Source of the DNA: Eutrigla gurnardus
Lineage: Eukaryota; Chordata; Actinopteri; Perciformes; Triglidae
Length of the DNA stretch: 64,000 nt
NCBI GenBank assembly: GCA_963514095.1
Contig: OY741264.1
Location: forward strand, 13,267,866 to 13,331,865
Direction of reading: 5' to 3'
Shown here: positions 1 through 12,799 of the stretch, piece by piece
Layout: every line of letters starts with the position of its first letter
Numbering within the stretch: the first letter of the stretch is position 1
Program-made: the position numbers and the translations under genes
Notes under the pieces: generated by a model
The model's database searches: none
The model's input: the letters and a program-made list of their open reading frames with translations, nothing else
Told to the model about the DNA's origin: nothing

Positions 1-179
1 AGCATACTGTGGAAGTCTTGTGAAGTAGTATTAATATAAGCCATATAGTCTGTATGGGGGGATCAAACAAACTTTCACCCAGGAGTTGTTCACTTGTTTC
101 AAGTGACTTATTTACATTGACTATTTAACTATCTAACATAGACTAAGCATGTTACTTGTAACCAAGTCGGAACAATGTT

Positions 180-440
180 TCACTTCAAAGCAAAAGTTAG
201 TTAAGGAAAAACATCATGTTTGGGCTTTAAAAAAGTAGCTACATGTTTAGGTAGTAACACAAATGTTAGGTTTAGATAACAAGACTTCCTAGTTGGATTT
301 AGAAAGAACATCACAAACGTGTCAATTCGCAACAACACTTTGAGACTGTCTCCTGGTTGAAATGTTATGTTTTTGGAAACATCCACCACAAAAAAAAAAA
401 TGTACTCAATATTTAGTACTACGTCACTAGCTTTGGACAT
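180..440. repeat. dispersed teleost repeat (AAACATCATG / TAGGTTTAG type)
   Basis: Phrases such as GGAAAAACATCATG, TTAGGTTTAG and CTCCTGGTTGAAA recur at 9690-9960 and, more weakly, at 22900-23220. This marks one diverged interspersed family with three copies here. No coding potential was recognised and the family name is not known to me. Confidence 0.4.
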
Positions 441-620
441 GGACAAAACCAATAGACTTAATTTTGTTAGAATTTCAAGACCTGACTGTGCTGTGACATC
501 ACACAGATGTGTGTGGCCCTGTAGCATTCACTCAGTGGCTCTCTTGTTCTCCCTTAATTGATCAGCAGATGGCATTGACAAATGATGAATAGCTTGGACA
601 TGGCCCTCTCACTCCAAATA

Positions 621-624
621 CACA

Positions 625-708
<84 letters not shown>
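621..708. repeat. (CA)n microsatellite
   Basis: Nearly pure CA dinucleotide run of about 88 bp. Confidence 0.98.
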
Positions 709-710
<2 letters not shown>

Positions 711-1056
711 GGTGTCATCACTCTTGTCCTACAAGACTCCTAACACCCAGTGGAATGAGAGAGTGAGCGCATCAAACCACAGAACAGCCCTGCTCGCTTC
801 ACTGAGACAGAGAGACTACACAAAGGAATGAGAAACAGAGAGAGAACGAGGAAGAGGAGATTCCTTACATAGCTTCCCATTTGTATGCACCACTGCCATC
901 AGAGAAATGAAGGTATCCCCAGATATCCCATCCCTCCCTGTCCTTTCATGTGGCATTCAAAGGCAGCTCTTTCCTCTTTGGGCCTATTGAGATGCCACCA
1001 CCTGTAACTGGATGCAAAGTTTTTTCTCTTTTGTCTCCCCCCTCCCTCCCCCTCTC

Positions 1057-1059
<3 letters not shown>

Positions 1060-1130
<71 letters not shown>

Positions 1131-1163
1131 CCTGCCTCTCTGTCTCTCTCTGTCTCTCTCTCT
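1060..1163. repeat. (CT)n microsatellite
   Basis: Pure CT run to about 1128, followed by interrupted CT-rich sequence. Open frames across it (Ser-Leu or Arg-Glu runs) are artefacts of the repeat. Confidence 0.97.
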
Positions 1164-1879
1164 CCAGCTTTCACACATACATACACGAAGGCTGTGGGAT
1201 AATGTGAGTAAAGGAAAGAGGAGTCAATGAGTGAAAAGGTTCACATCTGCCATTGACACACTACACCATGCGAGAAAGCTGAAGAGATCAATTCAATGTT
1301 CAATTCAGACTGCCATGTTTTTCTTTGGGAATGTGGCTCATTGCAGCAGCACCTTTCATAATATCCATTTAAATAACAGCATATGTATAATATTTATGCA
1401 TTTGACCATCATTTTTCTCTCTTATAACAGCATTATTCTCACTTGTAGATACACTGGTCCAATGAAATCACAGCCATGCATTGTACAAAGAAGACAAGAA
1501 ATAAAATGTCTACACCCATAATGCCACAGTTGTGCCCTTAAACTGGTTATGTGACCTGTTAAATGCCACAGCAAATAAACCTACAGAAAATGACATTCTA
1601 ACCAACATTATTTTAAAGGGTGATATATTTTAACACATTTTAAACCCATGTTCCTACATTTTTTAACACTTTTAAAGACTTCATCAACTCAAATTGTGTC
1701 AAGAAACTCAAGACATAAACATATCATATAACAAGATATAATCATATAGATTGGAAATAAGTCAACAGATTAGTTAAGTGGGACTGTGTAAGCCACTTGT
1801 AGTTAAAACTAAAAGGTAGCGGCCCTGAAATCCTCTAATACATGGTCTATATATGAAGCCACGCCAGAAAATGATGTAA

Positions 1880-3380
1880 TCACGGTTTGTGCATCAAGTG
1901 CAAAGGCTCCATAAGTTAGTGGAGAGCTGAAGGATGAGCTGACTACTCGTAATGAACTCTTGTTTCTTTGGCTATCCGGCTGGATAACAGCATGTGAGAG
2001 AGACATCCGGAGAGGGCCGATGCAACCCAGTCTCATGCTTCTCCTGTTTGTCTGCTGTGCCCTTCCTCTAAAGACCTCCACCATCTGATGGATGCACTAC
2101 ATCAGCTTCGGATCCCCTGAAGGATGAGGCCATAGAAGTCGGGCAACTTTTTGTCAGAGACAGCAGAGGATGAGGTCTGGCAAGTGTTTGTACTGTGGGA
2201 GGGCTGGCCATATGCTGGCCCAGTGTCAAAAAGAGAGGGCTCTCCAGTAGATCTGGGGGTATTGGTGAGCCGTGTTTCTTCTTCCCAGCCCAAGTCCCGA
2301 TAAACAGTGTCAGCCACCATTTATTTCCAGGCTGAATCTTGTCCTGTTCAACCCTGAGTAGACTCTGGAGCAGAGTTCAATTCCCTAGATGCTAACTTAG
2401 GTCCTGAACTAAACATGCCATTGAAGGCTTTAGATGCTCTGAAAGGTGCTTACGTCTTAAAAGGAAAAATGTCATTGTCACCCATCGCACTGTCCTCAAC
2501 GTTGCTCGTGTCTGGAAATCATAGAGAGATGATTCAGTTATGTATTGTCTTTGGTCACTACTCCTTTCATGCTCAAACACCCATAAACCACAGATTTAAT
2601 GGGCAGACACCAAGATTACTGGTTGGAGTTAATTCCGTCATTTCTATTGCTGGCAGTCTTCCTTCTCTCCTGTAGAGGTCCCTGTTTCCCCGTGTCACTC
2701 CAGCCCCTCGACCCGTCAAAGCTCCCTGCTGAATAGCATGATCTTTAAGTGTTCAGCAAGGACTCCCTTCAAGGAGCCACCATCTTCTCTAAGTTGGACC
2801 TGCATAATGCTGACAATTTGGTGAAGATCAGTGAAGGAGATGAATGGAAAATGGGATTGTATACACCGCTTGCATTTTGAATACCTGCTGACGTCATTTG
2901 AACTTACAATTGATGGCAGTGAAGTTGGCCTTGGAGGAATGGTGCCACTTGCTAGGAGGTTCGTCACAGCCTTTTGTCGTCTGGAATATATTGAGTCTGC
3001 TCAATGGCTACACCCCTGACAGGCTTGTTGGTCCCTGTTTTTTAGATGTTGTAGCTTTGTATCTTATCAGGGTTCCGGAACTTTAAGCCAGACATGCTGT
3101 CTACACCTCAGATGACACCTCTACGGAACCTGAAGCCATCCTCCCAGCCTCCTGTTTTTGTGACCCTTGTGGGAGATCGAGTCCATGGTTTGAGATACCC
3201 AACAGTTCCGGGCCATCCCTGGTTTTGTCAGACAAACAGACCAAGTTTGGAAGGAGTTCTGTAAAGAATTGGGGGCTACTGTTTGTCTTACTTCAGGTTT
3301 CCACTAATGGGCAAGCTGCGAGAACTAATCAGGATTTGGAGTCTGCCTTACATTGTGTTGTGTCCACCAATCCCTCTCCC
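1880..3380 (+). pseudogene. Ty3/Gypsy-type retrotransposon relic (gag-pol fragments)
   Basis: A decayed plus-strand gag-pol order is visible across changing frames. First comes a gag tail. Near 2185 there is a CCHC zinc knuckle reading C-LY-C-GRAG-H-MLAQ-C. Near 2360 there is a retropepsin-like VDSGAEFNSLD followed by a SGNHRE strand. Near 2780 there is a reverse transcriptase fragment, TIFSKLDLHNA. Near 2920 there is an RNase H-like AVKLALEEW. Near 3250 there is an integrase-like stretch, VWKEFCKELGATVCLTSG. Stops, frameshifts and large internal deletions separate these pieces. No LTRs or primer-binding site were found, so this is a dead internal fragment. The motif order matches fish Ty3/Gypsy (Metaviridae-type) elements; subfamily is uncertain. 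Confidence 0.8.
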
Positions 3381-3384
3381 TGGG

Positions 3385-3480
3385 GGCTATTGCACAAAAG
3401 CGGAATTCAGATATCCAGGATAACTGCAAAGCTTGACCTAGCCTCATCAGTGAATCCTGGCTTAATCCATTGAATGTTTG
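3385..3480 (+). repeat. TIR-like end of a dispersed DNA-transposon family
   Basis: The segment starting GGGGGCTATTGCACAAAAGC recurs in inverted orientation at about 24240-24322, where the plus strand reads GCTTTTGTGCAATAGCCC. Terminal sequence shared in opposite orientations suggests a TIR of a MITE-type family. No partner end was found nearby. Confidence 0.5.
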
Positions 3481-3599
3481 CCAAACCAGGATGAAGAGGA
3501 GCGACTATGTCAAGCCAGGTGTAAAAAATGTGGATAACTACGCAATCACTTCTTTCTTGAATAGACCCCGGTGTTGATCACAGATTTAGCGATATAGAC

Positions 3600-3750
3600 A
3601 TGGAGAAGACGTCTTTCTTTTCACCAAGTGAGCAGCCGCTTTTAATGCAAAGTTATGAGGAGGTGAAACACATTATTTGTAAATACGGCCGCTGTTATAA
3701 AGCAGAGAGAAAAAACCTGGAAAGACAATAGCGAACCACCTGAATGTGTA
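3600..3750 (+). pseudogene. Myb/SANT-like DNA-binding domain fragment, broken
   Basis: An ATG at 3600 opens a 43-codon frame beginning MEKTSFFSPSEQ, with LLMQSYEEVKHIICKYG following, then a stop at 3729. A +2 frame continues the expected pattern (IANHLNV, 3728-3748). The layout SEQ..LL..YEE.K.II, then A.R.K.W..IA..LN is that of Myb/SANT-like domains found in transposon-derived fish proteins. It lies just inside the TIR-like sequence at 3385, so it was probably carried by that element. It is a fragment with a frameshift and not a host gene. Confidence 0.5.
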
Positions 3751-4392
3751 AGTAGTCAAAAACAAACTTAATAACCACTGCTCCACTGAAACAAATTAGC
3801 AGATGGAAACTTTGCCTTAAAAGTATGCAGTGAAAAGTTCCTCAGGGTATTTACCATGAAGACTAGTAACAAACACGTATCCACAATGCAAAAATATGTA
3901 CTACAACCACATGTGCAAATATCTCTTTAAATCATCTATCTCTCTACAATTCATGTTCATACAGAACAAATATGACTGGCCAAAGGAGGACCTGGCAACA
4001 GGTGAAGACAAAATACAAGAACATCTTGCAGGCTGGAAAGTGTCTTGATTGTGAATGTACAAATGAGGTGCATACATGACTTTGAAGGTGCCTGCTCGCA
4101 TATACAGCTCTCCAGCCCCAAGCTGACAAGTGATGGCAGCAAAAGAATAATAATTAAAAAAAAAGAATAATTGTGGTGTCTCCTCTGTTTCATGGATGTA
4201 CACTACTAGCCATTTGTCTAATGATGTGAGACTGAAATGTGGGACAGTTATACAAAGTGTGCTGCCAATGCCAAGTAAAATACACACACACATGAGCATG
4301 GTTGGTGTTTAATGGCAGTCGGCGTTTACCCAGCTGTTTCCGTGACGCGAGTTTCACGCCAGAGTATGAAAAAGTTCCGCTGATTTTTTTAA

Positions 4393-4446
4393 TAAATGCT
4401 TGTATTATCATGTCAACACTTGTCGACCTGATAATAGAAGCATTTA
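4393..4446. repeat. imperfect hairpin (22-bp arms)
   Basis: The left arm at 4393-4414 and right arm at 4425-4446 are reverse complements at 20 of 22 positions, with a 10-nt loop. Further inverted matches lie outside (ACGCGAGTTTCAC against GAAACTCGTG; GGTTGGTGTT against AACACCAAC). This is probably a fold-back part of a mobile element. Confidence 0.7.
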
Positions 4447-4559
4447 TAAAAAACAAATCGCTTGAAACTCGTGAACACCAACGAAGAAGCTGAGTAAACA
4501 CGGAAGTGCCGTCTACGCAACAGTGGTAGCTTTAGCAGTAGAAGCTATCAGGCAAGTGT

Positions 4560-5342
4560 TCTTTTAAATAAACTCCTGATGTACTTACAAACTTTAAAAT
4601 GCCTCGTTTTGTGAGTACAGACCCTATGTGTACTACTGCGGAAGTTTGGTAACATTCCATGCATTATTAGTAGGGTAATTTACGAGATATACCCACTGTA
4701 CCATCGCGCTATTACTAAGACATTCGGCTGATCGCCCTATCTTGACCAATGCTGACCATCGTTAAAAATGCTTCCGAGGGGGTGTTTGGCTGGATGTCAT
4801 GGTGGAAATTACCTAAGGTGCATTTTACTCTGAACCATCACTTTAATGAAACGGTATAAAAATGCTTGTAAATAGTAGTTAAATGTGACATCTGGATCTG
4901 GATCGAAGGACAGCACATCTGTCGTGAAAAGAGAAAATAAATGAGAGAAGGAGAACCCATTAAGTACAACACAGAGCCTGCCATCGGCAACACCATCGAT
5001 CATTCATGCTCAGGAGGGTTTGTTACTTGAGAAACAGAACAATAGTTGGACCTTTACAAAGTTAAAAGTAGTTAACCTGATCATTAAAAAATGAACCTTG
5101 AAGATCTGAGAACTTCTTGTGTGTGTGTGATGTCACCTTTAATGTGTCTGACCTCCATCACCGTCTGTTTTCATGATTTTGTGAAGGAGTTAACATCTTA
5201 ACTTCTGCATGTTGCTCTCTCTCTCTTCTTTCTCACACTTCCTATTGGCTGAATGTCAGTAATGAGGGGGCAAATTACTGTCTTAAAATTTGATTGAGAG
5301 ATCTCCCGCTGACATCCTGACGCACACACACACACAGACACA

Positions 5343-5421
<79 letters not shown>

Positions 5422-8225
5422 TCCCCCTCAGGGCAGTCATTGACCCCCTGCTAACTGTAAAACAACAATGTTCCAAACTCTTTATTGATGAGACAGCAGT
5501 GGTTTTCACTCACTTGCCATTTCCCTCCAGCCATTGTCACAGGACAGCTGACTGACATTCCCCCAGGAACCAAAAGAAAACCTGCATGTTGACCACAGAA
5601 GGAAAGGTCAGGCCCGAGGAGCAGGTTTGAAAGGTATTAATCAATGAGTTGCATTTGTCACAAATTAAGAAAATCAAGAAATGCATACATTTTTTAATTT
5701 TATTTGTGATTTCAAATGTTATGTTATTGTTGTGCATAAAACAAGTGGGAATCAAACTGGACAATTTAGAAAATGGTTGTAGAATTTCCAGCAGACAATC
5801 AATTATTCCCCCCCTGCAGTCTATAATTATAAATACATAATAAGCCTAAAATGTTGGTCTAGATAATATATGTTGACTCTGATTGCCCAATTATATTACA
5901 AATCTTTGGCATTTAACCCACTCTAAGCATTAGGAGTTAAACACCCAGGAGAAAATGAATATTCCACTAACATTCCTGTTTACATGCAGCCATTCATATT
6001 CCCATTCACGTAACATTAGTTGTCTTTGACCCTATCCTTACATCTTCTGGTCCATTTGAGTAGCTCACCACCTCTTTCCTCACCAACCTGCCTGCATCGG
6101 ACTCCGTTGGGCTTCTGATTTGCAGCTGTTGATTTGAGCTTCCATAATTCGAGGTAAACTAAGTCTTTAGCCACGCCAAATAGACAATCATTTACTAAAT
6201 TAACATTATGTTGTATTGAAGAAGACTTGAAACTAGCGACCCAACCGAGACGCATATAGTGAATGTTCTGTATAAAAGATGCTCAACATATCACAGATGT
6301 CTTAATTGAAAAAGGCTCCATTCAGAATAAGGCTGAAATCAGAATTTAAAAATGGAATATGATGTTTACATGACTCATATCAGCTTGGGAATATTGTAAT
6401 CTTCAGAGTAATAGTAAAATATGAGTTTGTTTGTTTGGCCTGTCTGCCGCTGCAGTAGTCCACATATGATGGTCCAGGGCCTTGTTGACCCACATCCCTT
6501 TGGCATTGATCAGGAATTTGCCTATAATGGTTTACATGATGCCTTCAAGTATAGTTCAAGGATTGCCTGGTGGTGCTTCTGCATCGCCCAATCCATTTTT
6601 AAAATGTGTAAGGTATGTGGATCTGATATTAAGTAATAGCTATTTTAGACATGAAAACAGCATTCACTTCTTAAGAAACAAATTCCCTCAAGATGCCCCC
6701 CCTGCACCCCCACCCCCATAGTGAGCATTCTCATGGGAAAACTAACACCTCACTTCTTTTTTTTCTTTATTCCTCCCCCTCTTCCTCCTCCCATAAAGAG
6801 AGGGCTGAGGGGCCGTAACGTTGTCGAGGCAGGTCTGTTTGATCCCCATGCCGTGCTATCTTCAGTTTTCTCCATTCAGCCCGTATGGATGGGGATCAGT
6901 GGAGTGGACCGCCCGTCTGCCCAAAGGGACAAAAGTCCTCCTGCTAATTGCTGCCACATCAAATGAAGAAGGACATCCCAAATAGGAGCCCTCAGATTGA
7001 TGGAGAGGGGGAGAGAGAAGAAAAAGGACAGCAAGTTATTCTTAAAGGTGCTCAGCGGTTAAACTCAAATTAATCCACAGTCTTTGTTGACTTTTACTCC
7101 CTCCATTTTAAATCAAACATCTCTCTTCTCCTCACATTAAAAAAAAAAGTTTGTATAAATGTCCTTCAAAGGATATTGTTCACCTTTAACTTTCTGCTTT
7201 GAGTATTTTTTCAGTATTACTTGAACAATATCTGTACTTCTGTTTGAGTAGAGAATGTCTGTACTTTTTTTTTTTTACACCTCTGGGGATTGAGCATTTA
7301 GTTTAATCTCTGACATGGAAAGAAACCAGCATCAACTTTAGGAGACAGTCAGCTAAACTTAAACTGTATTATTTATCGCCACAATTTGACTTCTCCCATC
7401 ATTAAAAGAGGTGTCTTGCCTTGAATGACTCTCATACACAATGTGAAAGGGGTCACATGTAGTCAAGGGCAAAGGTGTTGTTTCAACATCGGTGTTGAGC
7501 AGGCCGTAAACTCTGAAAAGTGAAGCACTGCAGTACTGCAGGGGAATCTGTCAACTATTATTTTAATGGCTTAGCATTGCATACATCACATTACAAAGTG
7601 TTATTGACCCGGTTTAATAAGGAACACAGTTTTATATGGTATGTAATAGGGGGTTATCCACAGGGTCACTATCAGACTTGGGAGGTCCTTGGCCTGAAAA
7701 CGTTGAAGACCTCTGCTCTAGACCATTTTTGTTGAATACTTAAATCCATATTTGTAAATCCAGTTGGATCAGTAATGAGTGTGTGAAATCTAGAACAGTT
7801 AAAGGAATTCTTCATCCATTTGCATTAAGCTTTGTATCGTTAAAAATTAGAAGTTAGAAAAAGTATTTTTGAATGGTCGTGCATCATACCCTCATTTACC
7901 CAGAGATGGGAGATCTCCGTATTTCTATTCTGAAAGAGAGCATCCGATGATGCAAATATCGTCATCGGAGGCTGCTTTGATTAGAGGGGGTGAGACTACA
8001 ACACTACTTCCTCATGTTTTCAACCAGCCTATAGGGGGTGGGACCCACTGACGCTACAGACCTATTACAGACCAGTGGTAGGAGCCTCAGGGTGTAAGTG
8101 GGCCTGGACCTGTCCTTTTATAATAAAAATTGCAATCAGTATAAATAAATATATGTAATAAAATACATGAAAATAAATTAAACACATAAATAACAACAAC
8201 GCCATAATTATATAAATTGTATTAA
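4560..8225. other. no gene recognised
   Basis: AT-rich intergenic sequence apart from the CA microsatellite at 5322-5420. The open frames are short, lack homology I can recognise and lack splice context. A pyrimidine-rich stretch at 6745-6795 precedes a moderately GC-rich block at 6800-6960 whose function is unknown. Confidence 0.5.
5322..5420. repeat. (CA)n microsatellite
   Basis: About 99 bp of CA with a few CAGA interruptions near its start. Confidence 0.97.
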
Positions 8226-8227
8226 TA

Positions 8228-8342
8228 ATGCTAATTCATCCATCCACACAACACAGAAGGAACCCAAACCTAACCCGGGAATCAAACCCAGGACCCTCTC
8301 GCTGTGAGGCGACAGTGCTACCCACTACACCACCGTGCAGCC
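8228..8342 (-). repeat. tRNA-headed SINE, truncated copy
   Basis: The reverse complement begins GGGCTGCACGGTGGTGTAGT and contains a box B-like GGGTTTGATTCC, matching the head of the full copy at 40224-40599. The copy stops after the tRNA-like region. Confidence 0.75.
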
Positions 8343-8429
8343 CTAATAATGCTAATAATTTAATAAAAACAAATGTCCCCTTCTATTATTATTATATGAT
8401 GTTTTCTAATGGTGCCTTTGGTGGTTAAG

Positions 8430-9690
8430 TATGAACTGAGATGAGGACGGTCAACCCACAGACCCTCAGGAGTGGGTTTGTTCATCCATCCCATCTCCGT
8501 CTGGGATTATTATATTATTCAGGGGCCCTAACGCTTATTGTTGATGGATCAGGCTTCTGTCTTTTGGTTCGTCTTGATCTCTCTATCTTGTTATTTGTGG
8601 CTGTATCAGAGCATCCAGGCCCCCCAGGACTCCTTCTGCAGCATTGAACAGAATTCAATCCATCTCTGTCAGACAGATCTGAATGAAAGTGTTGAATTAA
8701 CTTTTAAGTTGTATCCAGTGGTTATGAGATATAATAATGGATTAATGAAGTCCCAATAATATGACCAGTGTCATTATGTGAAAAGGATTTTCGTTGTAGG
8801 TCCATGTTTTTCTTTTGTTTTATGCTTTTTTAAAAAGAGTTTCCCAGATTAGTTCTGCCCATGCGACTGCCTGCTATGTTATTGGGAAGCAGACAGTAGC
8901 TGACTGGCTGCCTGTTTGACTGGCTGCCCCTTGTATTGTCCTCCAGCAGCCAGGAAGATCAGTGGACCAGGACCCCGCAACAAAAGGCTTGGAGCCACCA
9001 CTGTGTGTGTTTGTGTGTTGGTGTATGTGTGTGGCTGTCACGGCCCACTGATATAAGTGTCTCTGGGACCTGGCCGGGTCCCTGCACCACACGGGGACAG
9101 AAAGAGAGAGGGTCCTTTCAAAACCTGCATTGCTTTAGAACAAACCGGCCCTGAAGTCACAGTCCATATAGTTAGTCAAATGGTCGCTGCTCAGCTTCTG
9201 CATCAAATGATTTGAACACCCTGCTCCCACCCCAACATCATCCGTCTCTCCCAGCCAGCCCTTCCTTTTCTCAACTCATGCATTCCTGTTTTCCAGTGGT
9301 ATTGTCTTTGTGTCACACCGAGGCTTTGTTAAGGCCACGGAAGACTGTTGCGGCCAGCGGTGCAGTTTCAAAGTGTTTATTGATGTGCAGTCTCCACATG
9401 ATGTTGGATCTTGTTGTCAGAGGTCACAACCTGTTAGTGTTCCGGTATGGTTGAGGTAAGGCTCACATCTTGATCCATGCCGGCGGGTCACGCTAGGACT
9501 TTGAAAGCAGCAAGGCAAACAGATCTTTTGGACGTGGGCTCATCCATCAAGCACACCTTTACACTGTATCAGCCAAGCATGCAGCACTGTCACTCATGAG
9601 TAAGTAAGCTGTTTTCGGCAGGAAATTATGTCACAGGAGGACCTGCTGCAAATGAGTTGGTTCCCATCCTGGGTGCTGGTACCCTAAGGG
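8430..9690. other. no gene recognised
   Basis: Unique-looking intergenic sequence with a short GT-rich stretch near 9003-9032. No exon, RNA gene or repeat could be supported. Confidence 0.45.
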
Positions 9691-9960
9691 GACATGAGTC
9701 CTGATTACCCAGGTAGGAAATGCAACAAAACTAAAGTTCAGTTTTGGCAAAGAAACCTCTTTTGTTTAGGAAAAACATCATGGTTGTACCTACTTACAGC
9801 TCGGGGGAAACGGCAAAACCAAAGTTAGGTTTAGGAAAACAACCCCGGTTGTAAATCCTGTGTTGTTGGAGCCATCCACATGCCCTCTATCTCAGTATTT
9901 AATACGACATCTCTGGGTATTGGCATGTGAATGTTTTTAATTAATGTGTCCACCATGAAA
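9690..9960. repeat. dispersed teleost repeat, second copy
   Basis: Shares GGAAAAACATCATGG, AAAGTTAGGTTTAGGAAAA and neighbouring phrases with the copy at 180-440. Confidence 0.4.
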
Positions 9961-10993
9961 AAAGTATCCTCATTGATGTTGACTTTCCATGAATATTGTT
10001 TTCATGCTGGGCGTAAATGAGTGTCCCTCCGCATGAATCACTAGATTTAATTGACTGTGTTGCACCACTTTTATTTAAGCCTTTATGTGGACTATTACAC
10101 TGGAGTTGAAATATCATGAACAGAGATCAGGACACAGGAATACATTCAACCTTGGAAAATAAAACATACCTTCAAGTTAAATTATTCAGAAGAAAACAAA
10201 GGAGAAGGAGTTTTTCAGACCTGCTAGATTTGTGACCATTTCGGAAGAACATTGCAAAGGGGTTTTAATAGTCTCTCAATCTAGTGAGACTGTCGATTAT
10301 TATTACATTTACAGGACTTCACCTGAATATACAATAGGTGTTTGAGGTTTAAAGTATTTTATGCTATGGCAAGACTGTGTCAAAAAGATTGAATAGAGCT
10401 TCCAATATGAATCAATATAATGTATGAATCAAATTAACTAATTTCTCATACACATCAAAAACTGACTGCAGAGTAACTTCAGCTATGTGTAATGTGTACA
10501 AAATGAGTCTAGTGGTTAGCTTAATGCTAATATATTGTTATATAGCTAGACAATGCCAGTTTAGTCAAATACAGTTTTATCTTTTAACATGCCTTTCCCA
10601 CCATCTAAAGTTTTGTTTTGGACAAAGCTTTCCCTGAGTCGTTATAGTGAACTCTGGCAGACTGTCCTCCTCGAGAAAACGACCATATAGGTCGTGTGTC
10701 AAGCACCGAATTACGACCATATGTTACGTTTCAAAATAGCGCGCCCTCTAGCGGTCAAGTAAATATCGACACTCCGGTGTCTCAGACGATCGCCCCCCCC
10801 CCACACGTCGACCTAAACCTACCCCGATTCCACGACATCTTCCCCCCATCTCTGTGTCTCCTCTCACCTGTGTCTCCTGTCATGTCTCAGGGAAAAGTCA
10901 CGACTCCATAATACTCCATAATCACCTATCTGACATAGTGATCATCATAACCGACACTTTTATCATTTGGTCAGACCCACGGGACAATGTAAT

Positions 10994-11018
10994 GGGGGGG
11001 GGGGGGGGGGGGGGGGGG
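10994..11018. repeat. poly-G tract (25 nt)
   Basis: Uninterrupted G run flanked by AAT and TCC. Such runs are length-unstable and prone to sequencing error. Confidence 0.95.
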
Positions 11019-11159
11019 TCCAGGGGGTGCTCCCCCATACAGAGTATTTTAACAGAGTAAATGTCACTTCCTGTCTTCTGATACATTTTATCGTGGCTTT
11101 CATTCTTGTTTCTGCTATAGCATCAGAAAGAAGTATGGCTATCATTGAGAGTGCAGTTT

Positions 11160-11684
11160 AGTTGTATGTCGATGAATCGATGAATCGATTGTCAATCCTA
11201 TAGATTCTACTAAATCGATCTGCTAAAATAAAAAATCGTTTTGGCTTCAACAATAATCGACATAAATGCATTTAATCGGATGAATCGTGATTCTTACTTA
11301 TTAATTAATGTTTTAATACGTTTAAGACACACTCTCCCCTGCCAGCATGTAGTCTACTGAAAATGTTAAAAATAACTGAGCGATGTTTAGTTACATTTTT
11401 GTATTCAGCATAAAATATTATGCAGGACTACTTTTTTATAGAATAAATATGTTATTTTCTCACCTTTCAGAAGAATACCGATAGTCTCACTCGCATTATT
11501 GCATGTTTATTTCATGGATATAAAACTTTGGTTACAAGTTACTGAATCGAATCGTGGTTTACTGAATCGAATCGAATTGAATCGTTCCAACAAAAAAAAA
11601 TCGTCCTTGAATCGAATCGCCAACTACTGTATCGTTAATCGAATCAAATCGCTGTGAAGCCAAAGATTCACACCCCTAATGAGA
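11160..11684. repeat. ATCGA-rich dispersed element (hAT-MITE-like)
   Basis: Dense GAATCGAATCG and TCGATGAATCGATG motifs at both sides of an AT-rich core, ending GATTCACACCCCTAATG. This resembles non-autonomous fish elements I know by appearance. The superfamily is inferred and no target duplication was resolved. Confidence 0.5.
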
Positions 11685-11950
11685 ACGTAACTTTGTAGGA
11701 GACTTTTTTTGTCCAATTATGACACACACTTATATACATTTAGTGTAATCTAAATCCTTCAAATTGTGGTAAACCCTCTGCTGCCTGGAGTGATTCTCTC
11801 CTTCCTGTCTGTTGTTTCAGCGTTGTTGTGCTGCTCGTTACACCTAACTGTCCTCATCAGCTCTCATTGTCATCTCATCAGGAGTTGGATCTAATGAGGG
11901 TCAGTCTCATTACTGCGTCTGACATCTGACCTCTACCTCCTTGTGGCCAA

Positions 11951-11951
<1 letters not shown>

Positions 11952-11981
<30 letters not shown>
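11952..11981. repeat. poly-C tract (30 nt)
   Basis: Uninterrupted C run about 1 kb from the poly-G tract. Confidence 0.95.
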
Positions 11982-11983
<2 letters not shown>

Positions 11984-12363
11984 TTCTTTTAGCCGGGAAA
12001 GAGCCACATGGTGTGAGGGGGGTTCAACTTTCCATCAAAGGGATCTGAAATCAGGTTAGAGTTTTACAAAAAAATATTAAAAATAACTTTGCTGTTGCTG
12101 CTTTTTTCCCTCAAAATTTGCATAAAAAAATAATAAAATCAACATTTCATCATGATCAGTTTCATCAAGGAGGTTGTGAACAAAAACCTTTACTGAGACA
12201 TCAGGAAAAAAGTGTATATTTGTAGTAGGGTGGTGGTGGAGTGGCGGCTGGCAGCAGTGGTGAAGGTGAAGATTAGGGGGCAACAATGAGTTAAATGTCC
12301 CCCCGCCAGACCACGTAGAGGCTAAAGTATCCCCCCAGTGTCCATAATTTGTCTGGAATAATT

Positions 12364-12365
<2 letters not shown>

Positions 12366-12436
<71 letters not shown>

Positions 12437-12446
12437 TGTGTGTGTG
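12366..12446. repeat. (TG)n microsatellite
   Basis: About 80 bp of TG with one GGG interruption. The His-Thr or Cys-Val frames across it are artefacts. Confidence 0.97.
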
Positions 12447-12799
12447 AAGCCGGGGCTCAGGCCTTGCTCTGTGGTTGTTGAGGTGAAGGGGCTCTCCACA
12501 GAGAGTGGAGGACCCTCGCTGTCAGACAGGAATCTGAAGAGACCTCCCAGTAGCCCTCAGTGGTGAGACCCTGCAGCTCCATTTATTCACAACCCTCTGC
12601 AGTTTAGAGAGGCTGAGAGTGAAAATGTCATTTGATTCCAAATGGATACTGACATGTTTTGGTAATATGGTGCACATATGGGGAAATTACTTATTCTTAT
12701 ACAGGAATGCTTGTACCTACAACACTGGCAATGATGGTACAATGTGACTTTTAAACCTGTAAGCACAAGTGTATGCATGAAGTTACTGTCTGATGTAAA

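Noticed and set aside
950..1207. Ser/Leu-rich and Arg/Glu-rich open frames on both strands
   Set aside because: They are translations of the CT microsatellite. Similar cases at 5198-5509, 12077-12566, 26842-27108, 49630-50082 and 56590-56877 were dropped for the same reason.
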